In this document: in pieces, positions 24,331 to 32,958 of the stretch
How the letters are laid out: the number at the start of each line of letters is the position of its first letter
How positions within the stretch are numbered: position 1 is the stretch's first letter
DNA from: Nitrospirota bacterium
Lineage (GTDB): Bacteria; Nitrospirota; JACRHJ01
Reading direction: 5' to 3'
Assembly (NCBI GenBank): GCA_016212105.1
Contig: JACRHJ010000035.1
Coordinates: 17,331 to 81,330, forward strand
Length of the DNA: 64,000 bases
Position numbers and translations under genes: made by a program
Notes under the pieces: generated by a model
The model's database searches: none
What the model saw: the letters and a program-made list of their open reading frames with translations, nothing else
Told to the model about the DNA's origin: nothing

Positions 24331-25251
24331 TCAGTCCGTCGGGCTCACCGTAATGTACCGCGATTCCACCCAGCCCGCGTTAACCTCGTACGGGTCATGC
24401 GTCCGGAGCGGGTTGCTCGTGTCGTCAAGCTCCACGAAGCACCAGGTCCTGCCCGCGTCGTCTTTTTCCGTGCTGAGAACCGTCCCGGTACAGCCGGGCA
24501 GGTACTTCGACAGGACGTTCCCGAATACCGCCGTGTCCATGTGCCCGCTCTCGTCCTTGTCGTATGCGTCGTCTACCTCCGGGGACGCCCTGAGCGCCAG
24601 CTCGCCGCCGGATGTAAAGCGTGCGGGCTTGTTCCCGGCGGGCGGGATCACTGTATCGCTCGTAATGCTGACGTCGCCGACGATGCCGGAAACGGTCAGG
24701 TCGCCGACCAGGTATTCGTCGACCGCCGAGTCGCAGCAGGCGATGGCAACGGAGCTTACCTGGAGCTGGCCGCCTTCCTTTACGCGGAGCGCGAGCGTGT
24801 TCCAGAGCGCGTCCTGCTTCACGGCGTACCCGCCCTTGACCCCGAACCAGATCAGGGTCGCATCGGACTCCGAGCACTGCGCAGGACCAGTATAAAGCAC
24901 ATCAGCAAATCCGTCAGCGTCCATGTCATGGATAAAGAAATAATCGGGATAACCTTCCTCTTTCAAGAATATACTTTCAATAAACGAACAGTCTGCGTCT
25001 TCGCCGGTTTCCGCGAGGGCGCTGTCCAGGTAAGATTGCCTGAGCGCCTTCTCGTTCTTGACAAGCCATTTCTCGTCGGCATTCTTCATCGAGTTAACCG
25101 CCGTCCAGCCCGAAGTCTCCGGGAACAGCACCGCCGAGACCTGTTCGTAGTCGAGGACGGCGTCCTCGGCTTGAGAAACGCCCGCAGTCAACCGGAGACA
25201 GACGAGCCCGGCCACGACCAGCATTGCAGCCAGGGATGTTTTGGAAGCCAT
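24331..25251 (-). CDS. Secreted hypothetical protein with SH3-like C-terminus
   Basis: 306 aa with a signal peptide (residues 1-28, 'AGVSQAED'). The middle carries a Ca-loop or FG-GAP-like string 'HDMDADGFADVLYTG' and paired Cys ('IACCDSAVDEYL'). The C-terminal part ('ELALRASPEVDD', 'AGWVESRYITV') resembles a bacterial SH3 domain. It starts 26 bp after ccdA and is likely cotranscribed. No function assigned. Confidence 0.7.
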   Translation of the reverse strand: MASKTSLAAMLVVAGLVCLRLTAGVSQAEDAVLDYEQVSAVLFPETSGWTAVNSMKNADEKWLVKNEKALRQSYLDSALAETGEDADCSFIESIFLKEEGYPDYFFIHDMDADGFADVLYTGPAQCSESDATLIWFGVKGGYAVKQDALWNTLALRVKEGGQLQVSSVAIACCDSAVDEYLVGDLTVSGIVGDVSITSDTVIPPAGNKPARFTSGGELALRASPEVDDAYDKDESGHMDTAVFGNVLSKYLPGCTGTVLSTEKDDAGRTWCFVELDDTSNPLRTHDPYEVNAGWVESRYITVSPTD

Positions 25252-25277
25252 GGTGTGTCCCGTAATTGAAGTGAAGG

Positions 25278-25991
25278 TCAGAAAGGCCAGTACTCCATCA
25301 GCACGCCGGACTTGCCCGCGAACATCAGCGCGCCGACCCCGATGAGCAGGCAGGCCGTCACGACCTCTACCACCCTCATGTGGTGCTTGACCTTATTGAA
25401 GAGGGGAAGGAAGAAGTTGATGGCCGTCCCGGTCAGGAAGAACGGTATCGCCAGCCCGAGCGTATAGAACGACAGCAGTATAATCGCGTCCCACTGGCTG
25501 TCGGCCTGGAGCCCCATCCCGATGATTGACGCGAGTATCGGGCCGACGCAGGGTGTCCAGCCCGCAGAGAACGCGATTCCCACGAGGAAGGATCCGAAGT
25601 AACCTGCGGGTATCGTCTTGATGTGGGCCCGCTTCTCGCGGTACAGCCACTTTATCTTGAAGACGCCGAGGAAGTGGAGGCCGAAGATCATGATGAGGAC
25701 GCCGCCGACCTTGCCGATGATGTCCTTGTGCTCCTTGAACGCGGAGGAGAGCAGGGTCGTACCAGCGCCGAAGACTATGATGAAGATGAACGAGAAACCG
25801 AGGATGAAGAACACGGTGTTGAGCATTATCCGCCGCCTCGCGGCGGCGGACAGCTCGCTCGAATACTGCTCTATCGACAGGCCCGTGATGTACGACAGGT
25901 ATGCCGGTATCAGCGGCAGGACGCACGGCGAGAAGAACGACAGAAGTCCCGCCAGGAATGCCGCGAAATTGCTTACATCGTTCTCGAACAT
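25278..25991 (-). CDS. ccdA: CcdA/DsbD-type membrane thiol-disulfide transporter
   Basis: 237-aa integral membrane protein with about six helices. The conserved redox Cys pair is visible in 'FFSPCVLPLIPAYLSY' (helix 1) and 'SAGWTPCVGPIL' (helix 4). Members pass electrons from cytosolic thioredoxin to periplasmic thiol proteins. Its ATG overlaps the stop of the upstream thioredoxin-like gene (TGATG). With three thioredoxin-fold genes just upstream this looks like a split DsbD system: membrane part plus soluble periplasmic partners. Confidence 0.93.
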   Translation of the reverse strand: MFENDVSNFAAFLAGLLSFFSPCVLPLIPAYLSYITGLSIEQYSSELSAAARRRIMLNTVFFILGFSFIFIIVFGAGTTLLSSAFKEHKDIIGKVGGVLIMIFGLHFLGVFKIKWLYREKRAHIKTIPAGYFGSFLVGIAFSAGWTPCVGPILASIIGMGLQADSQWDAIILLSFYTLGLAIPFFLTGTAINFFLPLFNKVKHHMRVVEVVTACLLIGVGALMFAGKSGVLMEYWPF

Positions 25992-26590
25992 CAGTTAGTG
26001 GCCCCGCCCTTGGCGACAAACTCCTCGAACTCCATCGTCTTGTAGGAACCGGCCTTGATGTAGTTGAGGTAGAGCAGAAACTCCTTGGGCCCCAGGTACC
26101 CGTTCAGGAGCTTGGCCTTGTTGCCGTCCTTGTCGATGAACCATATCGCCGGGTAGCTTCTGACCTCGTACTTGTCCGCAAGCTCGGACATGGTCACCTG
26201 CTGCATCTCGTAGACGGTCTTCTCGCCGGACTCGGCGTCCACCTTGACGGGTATGAAGCCGGCCTTGAGCGCGTCGATGACGGTCCTGTCGGTATAGGTC
26301 TTCTTGTCAAGCTCCTTGCACCAGTGGCACCACTTGGCGTAGAAGTCCACCATGATGACCTTGCCCTCCTGGCGAGCCTTTACCGTGGCCTCCTCGTAGC
26401 TGTACCACTTGAGCGCCTCCTCCTCGGCCGCCTGCTTCTCCTGGAGTTCCGCGTGAAGCTCCTTGACCGGGTTGGCCTTCTGCTCGACCTCGGTCTTGTC
26501 CACGGCGGTCGCGCAGCCCGTAGCGGAGAAGAACGCCGCTACGGCGGCCGCCGCCGTGAACGCGAAGATCCTGCTCGATATTTTGCGCAT
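25991..26590 (-). CDS. Periplasmic thioredoxin-fold lipoprotein (Trx 1, CHWC)
   Basis: 199 aa from ATG 26590; the track start is far too early. Signal with lipobox-like 'FFSATGC'. Thioredoxin_7/DsbD-gamma-like fold with active site 'YAKWCHWCKEL' and cis-Pro 'VRSYPAIWFID'. The tail 'SYKTMEFEEFVAKGG' is shared in pattern with the next two paralogues. Probable periplasmic thiol reductase fed by CcdA, encoded immediately upstream of it. Confidence 0.88.
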   Translation of the reverse strand: MRKISSRIFAFTAAAAVAAFFSATGCATAVDKTEVEQKANPVKELHAELQEKQAAEEEALKWYSYEEATVKARQEGKVIMVDFYAKWCHWCKELDKKTYTDRTVIDALKAGFIPVKVDAESGEKTVYEMQQVTMSELADKYEVRSYPAIWFIDKDGNKAKLLNGYLGPKEFLLYLNYIKAGSYKTMEFEEFVAKGGATN

Positions 26591-26600
26591 CAGTACCCCC

Positions 26601-27089
26601 CTATTTCTTCCTGGACTTGTAGTATTCCTTGAACTTCGTCGTCTTGTATGCCCCCGAAGAGGCGTACTCCAGCATGACCATGAAGTCCGACTTGTCGAGG
26701 TATCCGACGTTCTGGTAAACCTTTCCGCCGTCCGGCCCGAGCATGCAGAACGTCGGGTAGGCGAAGACACCGTACTTCGAGGCGGTCTCCTTCTGCGTGT
26801 CGCCGTCCACCCTCACCGCTACAAACTTTCCGGCAAGGAGCTTCACGACCTCCGGGTCGGCAAGAGTGGTCTTGTCCATCTTCTTGCAGTCCTTGCACCA
26901 GGTCGTGTAGAAGTCCACGAGTACCGGCTTGCCCTCCTTCTTGGCACGTGCCATGCCCGCGGCGTAGTCGGTCCAGTTGACAACGCCGGGCTTCTCCGCC
27001 GCGACAGCGGGGCAAGGTGACATCGAGAAGGCAAGCAGCAGGCAGACAGCCAGAAGCGCGCCTGCGCCGGCTATGTTACGCGTCCTCAC
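26601..27089 (-). CDS. Periplasmic thioredoxin-fold protein (Trx 2, CKDC)
   Basis: 162 aa with a signal peptide ('FSMSPCPAVAAE'). Active site 'YTTWCKDCKKM', cis-Pro 'FAYPTFCML', C-terminal tail 'AYKTTKFKEYYKSRKK'. Same group as its two neighbours. The start overlaps the stop of the gene upstream by 4 nt (ATGA), and the next gene begins 10 bp after its stop. Confidence 0.88.
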   Translation of the reverse strand: MRTRNIAGAGALLAVCLLLAFSMSPCPAVAAEKPGVVNWTDYAAGMARAKKEGKPVLVDFYTTWCKDCKKMDKTTLADPEVVKLLAGKFVAVRVDGDTQKETASKYGVFAYPTFCMLGPDGGKVYQNVGYLDKSDFMVMLEYASSGAYKTTKFKEYYKSRKK

Positions 27090-27679
27090 TTCTTCTCCCC
27101 GTGGCCGTCGCCCGCCGGGGCGGGCTCCTTGGATGCGGGCGCCCCGGAGGGTGCGCCGGCCTGCCTGGACTTGACATAGTCCTCGAACTCGATGCCCTTA
27201 GCGAACGAGCCGCCGGAAATCCAGGTCAGAAACTCCTTGAGCTGCGCAGCCGGGGGGTGACCGGGCATGGACCCGACGGGTTTGCCGCCCCTGTCAAAAA
27301 ACCACAGCGTCGGGTACCCGGTGACCTGGTAGCTCTGCGCCAGCTCGAGCTCGGTCATCTGCTTCCCGAACTCTGTCACGATGTTCCTGCCTTCCGCGTT
27401 GACCTTGATGCAGACGAAGTCGCTGTTCATCATCTCTATGACGGAAGGGTCCTTGAAGGTGCCCGCGTCCAGTTCCTTGCATATATGGCACCAGTCGGTA
27501 TAGAAGTCCACAAACACGGGCTTGCCGGTCTCCTTCGCCTTGGCCATGCCCTCGGTATAGCCCATCCATGCGATACCGCCGCCCTCCGCCTTGCCCGTCC
27601 CGCCCTGCTTCTTGTCACAGGCCGACGCGGACATCAGCACCAACGCAGCCACCAAAGCCAGTACATATACCCTTTTCAT
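27086..27679 (-). CDS. Periplasmic thioredoxin-fold lipoprotein (Trx 3, CHIC)
   Basis: 197 aa; 'LMSASAC' looks like a lipobox. Active site 'YTDWCHICKEL', cis-Pro 'VTGYPTLWFFD', and the shared tail 'SFAKGIEFEDYVKSRQ', followed by a Pro/Ala-rich end. First of three tandem paralogues. A 96-bp gap separates it from the YHS gene. Confidence 0.88.
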   Translation of the reverse strand: MKRVYVLALVAALVLMSASACDKKQGGTGKAEGGGIAWMGYTEGMAKAKETGKPVFVDFYTDWCHICKELDAGTFKDPSVIEMMNSDFVCIKVNAEGRNIVTEFGKQMTELELAQSYQVTGYPTLWFFDRGGKPVGSMPGHPPAAQLKEFLTWISGGSFAKGIEFEDYVKSRQAGAPSGAPASKEPAPAGDGHGEKK

Positions 27680-27775
27680 CGGTACTTCACGCCTCCGGTT
27701 GGATTAACGCCGGCCAACCCGCACACGGGTCAAACCGGCCTTTCGATAAAAAATAACAGCGTCCCCCGCACCAGG

Positions 27776-28075
27776 CTACTTTTTCTCCTCGCCTATGTAT
27801 TTTGACGGGTCCTTGGCGAAGCTCTCCATGCATGACTTGCTGCAGAAGTAGTAAGTCTTGCCGTTGTATTCATGGCTGGGCGTGTCCTTGCCGACGGTCA
27901 CGTCCATGCCGCAGACCGGGTCTACCACGACCTCCTGCTTCGTCGGGTCGTTCAATCCCGATGAAGCGGTCGATGACTTGCAGCACTTCTTGTTGCAGTC
28001 GGCCGCGATGGACACTGTAACGGCCAGGAGGGCTACCGCCCCGGCGACCGCGAGTATTGCGAACAGCTTCTTCAT
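27776..28075 (-). CDS. Secreted YHS-domain protein
   Basis: 99 aa with a signal peptide (1-25). Mature N-terminus 'DCNKKCCKSS' is Cys-rich. The YHS domain follows: 'DPVCGMDVTVGKDTPSHEYNGKTYYFCSKSCMESFAKDPSKY'. YHS domains bind heavy metals and often accompany copper or arsenic handling proteins. Encoded 33 bp after the Cys/Met-rich gene. It likely supplies a metal-binding function in the same periplasmic module. Confidence 0.9.
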   Translation of the reverse strand: MKKLFAILAVAGAVALLAVTVSIAADCNKKCCKSSTASSGLNDPTKQEVVVDPVCGMDVTVGKDTPSHEYNGKTYYFCSKSCMESFAKDPSKYIGEEKK

Positions 28076-28108
28076 GCTTTTTACTCCTTTTGACTCTTTG
28101 GTTGTCGA

Positions 28109-29011
28109 CTACCGCATCATGCGCTCGCGCATGTTCTCCATCATCTTCTCTTTCATCATCTCTTCCGGCATGCCGCCCATACCAGGCATGCGCGGCTTCC
28201 CGTCCGGCATCGTCCGGCATGCGCGGCCAGGCATGTCCATGTCCTTTATCCTGTCGAGCTGCTCCACGCCAAGCACGTCGCGCGCGTCAGAGGAGGCCTT
28301 GATAACCGTAATGCGCAGCTCCGTGCGGGCCTTCTCTATCTCTTTGAGCTTGGCTACGGCGTCCTCGTACTTGAAGTCCGTCTTCGTCACGATGCCGCTC
28401 AGGCCGAGTTCGAGCGCCTTGACCTGCGCGCCCTTTATAATCATATCCCGCTTCAGGGACTCGTCCAGCTTTTCGAGCGAGTCCGCCTGGACGTCGCTTA
28501 CGCCGAGCGCCCCGGCGTTGTCCAAGTAGAAGTCCGGCGTCCGGCAGGACCTGTTCATTCGCGGCCAGGTCATGTCGTCCACGTCGCCCCTCGGGCCCAT
28601 CATGCCGCCGTCCATGCCCTTGAGGCGCCCTGCCTTCATGCACATCTCGCATCCGCAACCCGGCCCGCCCATCATGCCGCCGCCCTTGCCGTCCTTGCAC
28701 GGCTTGTCGTCCATGTCCCCGGACTTGCAGGGCTTGTCTTTGTCCATGCAGGGCTTGTCCGTCATGCAGCAAGGCTTGTCACAGGACTTGCCGTCCTTGC
28801 ACTGCATCTTGCAGTCGTGCCCTTCCTTGCATTCCATGACCTTTGACATGCAGGGCTTGTCGCAGGGCTTGCCGTCCTTGCATTCCATTTCCTTGGACAT
28901 GCACGGTTTGTCACACGGTTTGTCACATGGTTTTTCAGGGTCGGCGGCGGCCAGGCCCGAGAAAGTCAGTACCGCAAGCAGTGTGATGGCCAGAATAGCG
29001 AACCTTTTCAT
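28109..29011 (-). CDS. Cys/Met-rich periplasmic protein with Spy/CnrX-like C-terminus
   Basis: 300 aa, signal peptide 1-23. Residues 25-130 are a run of Cys pairs in imperfect repeats ('CDKPC', 'CMSKEMEC', 'CKDGKPC'), with Met-rich 'GGGMMGGPGCGCEMCM'. Residues 160-265 are helical and resemble Spy/CnrX heavy-metal-resistance proteins ('LGVSDVQADSLEKLDESLKRDMI', 'KLKEIEKARTELRITVIKA'). The end is Met-rich ('EEMMKEKMMENMRERMMR'). By composition it should bind many soft metal ions. First gene of the module; a strong promoter candidate lies upstream. Confidence 0.82.
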   Translation of the reverse strand: MKRFAILAITLLAVLTFSGLAAADPEKPCDKPCDKPCMSKEMECKDGKPCDKPCMSKVMECKEGHDCKMQCKDGKSCDKPCCMTDKPCMDKDKPCKSGDMDDKPCKDGKGGGMMGGPGCGCEMCMKAGRLKGMDGGMMGPRGDVDDMTWPRMNRSCRTPDFYLDNAGALGVSDVQADSLEKLDESLKRDMIIKGAQVKALELGLSGIVTKTDFKYEDAVAKLKEIEKARTELRITVIKASSDARDVLGVEQLDRIKDMDMPGRACRTMPDGKPRMPGMGGMPEEMMKEKMMENMRERMMR

Positions 29012-29076
29012 CCGTGCCTCCTTAACGGGTCGGTCACAAGTTACAACGGGAACTTTTTTCGAGAAGCATTCTGAAA

Positions 29077-29105
29077 AGTATAACAGCGATACCCGTTAAA
29101 AGCAA
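29077..29105 (-). promoter_or_regulatory. Promoter for the Cys-rich/thioredoxin/CcdA operon
   Basis: On the minus strand TTGCTT (29105-29100), 17 bp spacer, TATACT (29082-29077), about 65 bp before the ATG of the Cys-rich gene, which has 'aaggagg' as ribosome binding site. Another TATAAT-like box lies near 29150. Confidence 0.55.
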
Positions 29106-29318
29106 CCCCATTTTGTCCCGGTGCGGCTGCTGTATATTCCCTTGCATTATACTATAATCGGACGCCCATGTATCTACAATTATAAGGACAGGCCGGGGCA
29201 CGACGGCGCGGGGCACTTTTGCCTTGTCAACCGTGGCTTTAACGGGTAGAATTGATACAAGCCGACAACAGGCCCTCCCGCTTCGGCCGGGACGACAGCG
29301 TTATCGCAATCTAATAAA

Positions 29319-29356
29319 AGTTTTTGGGCCGCCTTTTTACAAAAAGGCGGGACTTT
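29319..29356. repeat. Interspersed hairpin repeat (GGCCGCCTTTTT type), copy 3
   Basis: 'agtttttgggccgccttttt' and its inverted arm 'aaaaaggcgggacttt', immediately before trxB. Same unit as at 13259 and 59252. Confidence 0.75.
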
Positions 29357-29383
29357 AACCATCCACACGGGGGTTTTCACGAA

Positions 29384-30290
29384 ATGTACGACTTGATAAT
29401 AATCGGCGGCGGGCCGGGCGGCCTGTCGGCGGCAATTTACGCACAGAGGGCGCGGCTCAAGACGCTGATGCTGGAGAAGATCGGAGTCGGCGGCCAGATA
29501 TGCATGTCCGACGTCATCGAGAACTACCCCGGCTTCAAGAGCATAGGCGGCATAGAGCTGATGAAGTTGTTCGAGGAGCAGGCGAGGGACCTGGGGCTGG
29601 AGATAAAGTTCGCCGAGGTCGAGTCCGTGAAGGACATGGGCGGCCACAAGGACGTGCACACGTCCGAGGGCGTATTCCAGGCCAGGGCTGTCATCGTCAG
29701 CACGGGCGCGTCTCCCAAGCGGATTGGCGCACCTGGCGAGGCCGACTTCATCGGACGAGGCGTGTCCTTCTGCGCGACATGCGACGGATTCTTCTTCAAG
29801 GACCGAGGTCGCGGTCGTCGGCGGCGGCGATGCCGCGCTCAAGGAGGCCCTGTTCCTCGCAAAGATCGTAAAGAAGGTGCACATCATACACAGGCGGGAC
29901 AGGTTCCGCGCCGAGAAGGTGACCCAGGAAAAGGCGCTGGCCCACCCTAACTTCGAGTTCCACTTAAACAAGGTAGTCGAAGAGATAAAGGGCGACTTCA
30001 TGGGCGTTCAGCGGCTGCGGCTGAAGGACACGGTGGATAGCTCGGAGCATGAACTTGCTCTGGACGGCGTCTTCGTCTTCGTCGGCATCTCGCCCAACAC
30101 CTCGTTCATAGACGTGGACAAGGACGACTACGGCTTTATCAAGACCGACCAGTTGCTCCAGACCTCGGTCGAGGGCATATTCGCGGCCGGCGACTGCCGC
30201 GTGACGCCGCTGAGGCAGGTCGCAACTGCGGTCGGAGACGGCGCCCTCGCGGCGGTCATGGCCCAGCACTACATCGAGTCGCTGGGATAA
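29384..30290 (+). pseudogene. trxB: Thioredoxin reductase, frameshifted as read
   Basis: FAD/NADPH enzyme that reduces thioredoxin, in the cytosol. The first frame (from ATG 29384) has the FAD motif 'IIGGGPGGLSAAIYAQRA' and redox site 'SFCATCDGFFFKD'. The second frame has the NADPH motif 'EVAVVGGGDAALKEALFL', 'HIIHRRDRFRAEK' and the FAD-binding end 'GIFAAGDCRVTPLRQVATAVGDGALAA'. The two frames join near 29801-29806: 'gaccgaggtc' where family proteins suggest 'gaccgcgaggtc'. A 2-base loss in a GC-rich dinucleotide run explains it. The rest is intact and complete, so a sequencing or assembly error is as likely as a true mutation. Confidence 0.9.
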
Positions 30291-30360
30291 GATAAAACAA
30301 AGTTCATCCCCCTCCCCTTAATCCCCTCCCGCGAGGGGAGGGGAAATAATAGAGGTGTTC

Positions 30361-30972
30361 ATGAAAATCCACGACATAACACGCCCCATGTACGAAGGAA
30401 TGGCGGTATACCCCGGCGACCCGACGGTGCGCTTCCGGCGCGGCGAGAAGGTCGAGGAAGGCGCGTCCGCGAACACCTCGGTATACACCTTCGGCTCGCA
30501 CACCGGCACGCACGTGGACCCGCCGTTCCACCTGCTCACGGAAGGCGCGAAGCTCGACGAGCTTGCTCTTGAGCAGCTCATCGGCCCCGCGCTCGTCGTG
30601 GAATGCCCGGCGGGCGAACTCGGCGCGGAGCTTGTCGGCGGCATGGATTTCTGCGGCGCGGCGCGGCTGCTCATCAAGACCTCGGCCGCCCCGGACAGCG
30701 GCATATTCGCGGGCTCCTACCTTACCGGAGAGGCCGCGGCCGTCCTTGTCGAGCGCGGAGTAAAACTCGTCGGAGTCGAGGCGCTCTCCGTGGACAAGTT
30801 CGGCTGGGAGCTTGATGCGCACAGGGCGCTGCTCGCCTCCGGCGCGGTGATAATCGAAGGCCTCGACCTCTCCGGTGTCGCGCCGGGCACGTACGAGCTG
30901 ATATGCCTGCCGATGAAAGTACAAGGCGGGGACGGCGCGCCGGCAAGGGTCGTATTGCTGGAGAGAGGATAA
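30361..30972 (+). CDS. Cyclase/kynurenine formamidase-family hydrolase
   Basis: 203 aa. Metal-dependent hydrolase of the cyclase family (PF04199), which includes arylformamidase KynB. The signature 'HTGTHVDPPFHL' (HxGTHxDxPxH) is complete, with 'GDPTVRFRRGEKV' before it and 'LKTSAAPDSG'-like and 'VGVEALSVDKFG' segments after. The ATG at 30361 has 'agagg' 5 nt upstream; the track's GTG at 30355 is less likely. No other kynurenine gene is nearby, so the true substrate is open. Confidence 0.85.
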   Translation: MKIHDITRPMYEGMAVYPGDPTVRFRRGEKVEEGASANTSVYTFGSHTGTHVDPPFHLLTEGAKLDELALEQLIGPALVVECPAGELGAELVGGMDFCGAARLLIKTSAAPDSGIFAGSYLTGEAAAVLVERGVKLVGVEALSVDKFGWELDAHRALLASGAVIIEGLDLSGVAPGTYELICLPMKVQGGDGAPARVVLLERG

Positions 30973-31092
30973 CATGACAACAGCCACTGGGTCCCCGTTT
31001 TCACGGGGACGACATACATATGGCGTCATTCCCGCGAAGGCGGGAATCCAGGGACTTTGCTCTTTGTCAACGCTTGTCCAGGTCGGGTTGTA

Positions 31093-31872
31093 ATGGAAAC
31101 GCCCGTGTCGCTTTTCGCCGACAAGGCGAAGCTCTTTGTGCACGAGGTGCAGGAGTTCTCACGGCTCTGCTGGGCGGGGCTTACCGGGATTTTCAAGAGG
31201 CCGCGCTACGTCCGAGAGGTGATATACCAGATGGACGTGATTGGGGTGGGCTCCATCCCCATCATCATCCTGACCGGCATTTTCACAGGCATGGTCCTCG
31301 CCCTCCAGACCTCCGTGCAGCTCAAGATTTTCGGCGCGTCCATGTACGTCGGCAAGGTCGTGGCGAAGTCCATGGTGAGCGAGCTCGGCCCAGTCCTCGC
31401 GTCCCTTATGGTCGCTGGCCGCGTGGGCTCCGGAATCGCGGCGGAACTCGGCTCCATGGTGGACACAGAGCAGATTGACGCGATGAAGGTCGAGGGCTCG
31501 GACCCCATCAAGAAGCTGGTCGTCCCGAGGCTCATCGCGTGCGTCCTGATGCTACCTCTACTGACGGTCATCGCGGACGCGGTCGGGCTCTTCGGCGGCC
31601 AGCTCATCGCGGTATACCAGCTCCGCATAGACAGCGCGTTTTACTGGTCGTCCGCGTTCGACATACTCGACTACAGGGACGTCATACCCGGCCTGGTCAA
31701 GCCGGCCTTCTTCGGGTTCATCATAGCGATGGTCGGCAGCCACCAGGGCCTGACGACACACGGCGGCACCGTCGGCGTCGGCAGGAGCACCACCGAATCC
31801 GTGGTATACTCTTCTATATCGATACTCGCGTCGGACTTTTTCATCACGAAGTTCTTCCTGTATATATTGTAG
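31093..31872 (+). CDS. mlaE: MlaE-type ABC transporter permease
   Basis: 259-aa inner-membrane permease of the phospholipid/sterol MlaE (YrbE) family: 'GVGSIPIIILTGIFTGMVLALQ', 'VSELGPVLASLMVAGRVGSGIAAELG' and 'DYRDVIPGLVKPAFFGFIIA' are family signatures. With mlaF and mlaD downstream it forms a lipid transporter that moves phospholipid between inner and outer membrane. The start is ATG 31093; upstream bases are partly repeat-derived. Confidence 0.93.
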   Translation: METPVSLFADKAKLFVHEVQEFSRLCWAGLTGIFKRPRYVREVIYQMDVIGVGSIPIIILTGIFTGMVLALQTSVQLKIFGASMYVGKVVAKSMVSELGPVLASLMVAGRVGSGIAAELGSMVDTEQIDAMKVEGSDPIKKLVVPRLIACVLMLPLLTVIADAVGLFGGQLIAVYQLRIDSAFYWSSAFDILDYRDVIPGLVKPAFFGFIIAMVGSHQGLTTHGGTVGVGRSTTESVVYSSISILASDFFITKFFLYIL

Positions 31873-32133
31873 GGGCGCGGTTCATTGCGCCAGACCTCAT
31901 ATTTGTCGCCCCGTGCTTGACACGGGGTCCAGGAAGTTGTAGGGGCGCGGATTCCGCGCCAGACGATGCACCGGACACAAGCAGATTCTTCGCTTCGCTC
32001 AGAATGACACCGTAAGAGCAAAATCAAGGGCCGACACGCGGCCCATAAATCGGGCCTTGGTACGGCCCCTACAAAATGCAGATCCTGGATTACCGCCGGA
32101 GTTTACCCCGGTATGCCTGAAGCCGGGGCGGGA
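31873..32133. repeat. Repeats between mlaE and mlaF
   Basis: Units 'gtaggggcgcggttcattgc', 'cgccccgtgcttgacacggg' (about 31906-31938), 'gattcttcgcttcgctcaga' (about 31983), 'gggccgacacgcggcccata', and 'agtttaccccggtatgcctg' (about 32099). They split an operon that is usually contiguous. The last unit supplies the ATG at the track's mlaF start (32113). Confidence 0.75.
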
Positions 32134-32958
32134 ATGACGGACAGCGAGGCCGCAAGCAGCATGATCCACCTCGAACACGTATACCTGGCGCTCGGAGACG
32201 CGCCCATCCTGAAGGACGTCTCGCTCGACCTGAATAAGGGCGAGACCGGCGTTATACTCGGCTCGTCCGGCTCCGGAAAGACGACGATCCTGCGCCTCCT
32301 GCTCGGGCTATACAGGCCGGACTCGGGCAGGGTGTTCGTGAACGGCGACGAGGTCAGCGCGATGGGCGAGGACGACCTCTACCGCGTGCGCGGGATGATG
32401 GGCATGGTGTTCCAGGGGGGCGCGCTGTTCGACTCGCTCACGGTGGGCGAGAACGTCGCGTACCGCCTGACCGAGCGCGACGAGCTCGACGACGAAGAGG
32501 TCGAGACGCGCGTCAGGAAGAGCCTCGGCTTCGTAGGGCTGGAAGACTCGATAGACCTGATGCCCGCCGAGCTTTCCGGCGGAATGAAGAAGAGGGTCGC
32601 CATTGCGCGCGGCATCGCCGCGTCTCCAAAGATGATGCTGTACGACGAGCCGACTGCCGGGCTCGACCCCATCAACTCTTTCAACGTCATACGGCTGATA
32701 AAGAAACTCAAGGAAAGCGAGGGCGTCACGTCCGTGGTCGTGACCCACGACCTCGTGGCGGCATTCGAGGTCGCGGACAGGATAGCGTTCATACACGAGG
32801 GCGAGCTGGTATACGTCGGCGACAGGGACGGCGTGCTCGCATGCAGGGACACGCGCGTGCACGAGTTCCTCGGACGCTCAGGATGCGTGGCGCTCTTCTC
32901 CGGGAACGGCGCGCCGGCGGGGTACAGCATGTCAGGAATCGGGAGGGACAAGGTTTGA
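32134..32958 (+). CDS. mlaF: MlaF-type ABC transporter ATP-binding protein
   Basis: ATPase that powers the MlaE permease. Walker A 'LGSSGSGKTTILR', Q-loop 'MVFQGGALFDSLTV', signature 'LSGGMKKRVAIAR', Walker B 'MMLYDEPTAGLDP' and switch His 'VVVTHDL'. About 274 aa. The true start is ATG 32134 or 32161 ('MIHLEHVYLAL'); the track's 32113 falls inside an interspersed repeat. The stop overlaps the TTG of mlaD. Confidence 0.93.
   Translation: MTDSEAASSMIHLEHVYLALGDAPILKDVSLDLNKGETGVILGSSGSGKTTILRLLLGLYRPDSGRVFVNGDEVSAMGEDDLYRVRGMMGMVFQGGALFDSLTVGENVAYRLTERDELDDEEVETRVRKSLGFVGLEDSIDLMPAELSGGMKKRVAIARGIAASPKMMLYDEPTAGLDPINSFNVIRLIKKLKESEGVTSVVVTHDLVAAFEVADRIAFIHEGELVYVGDRDGVLACRDTRVHEFLGRSGCVALFSGNGAPAGYSMSGIGRDKV

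Noticed and set aside
30361-30972. Nucleotide cyclase (the family is named 'cyclase')
   Set aside because: HxGTHxDxPxH marks the metal hydrolase family PF04199, unrelated to nucleotidyl cyclases such as the one at 9.5 kb.
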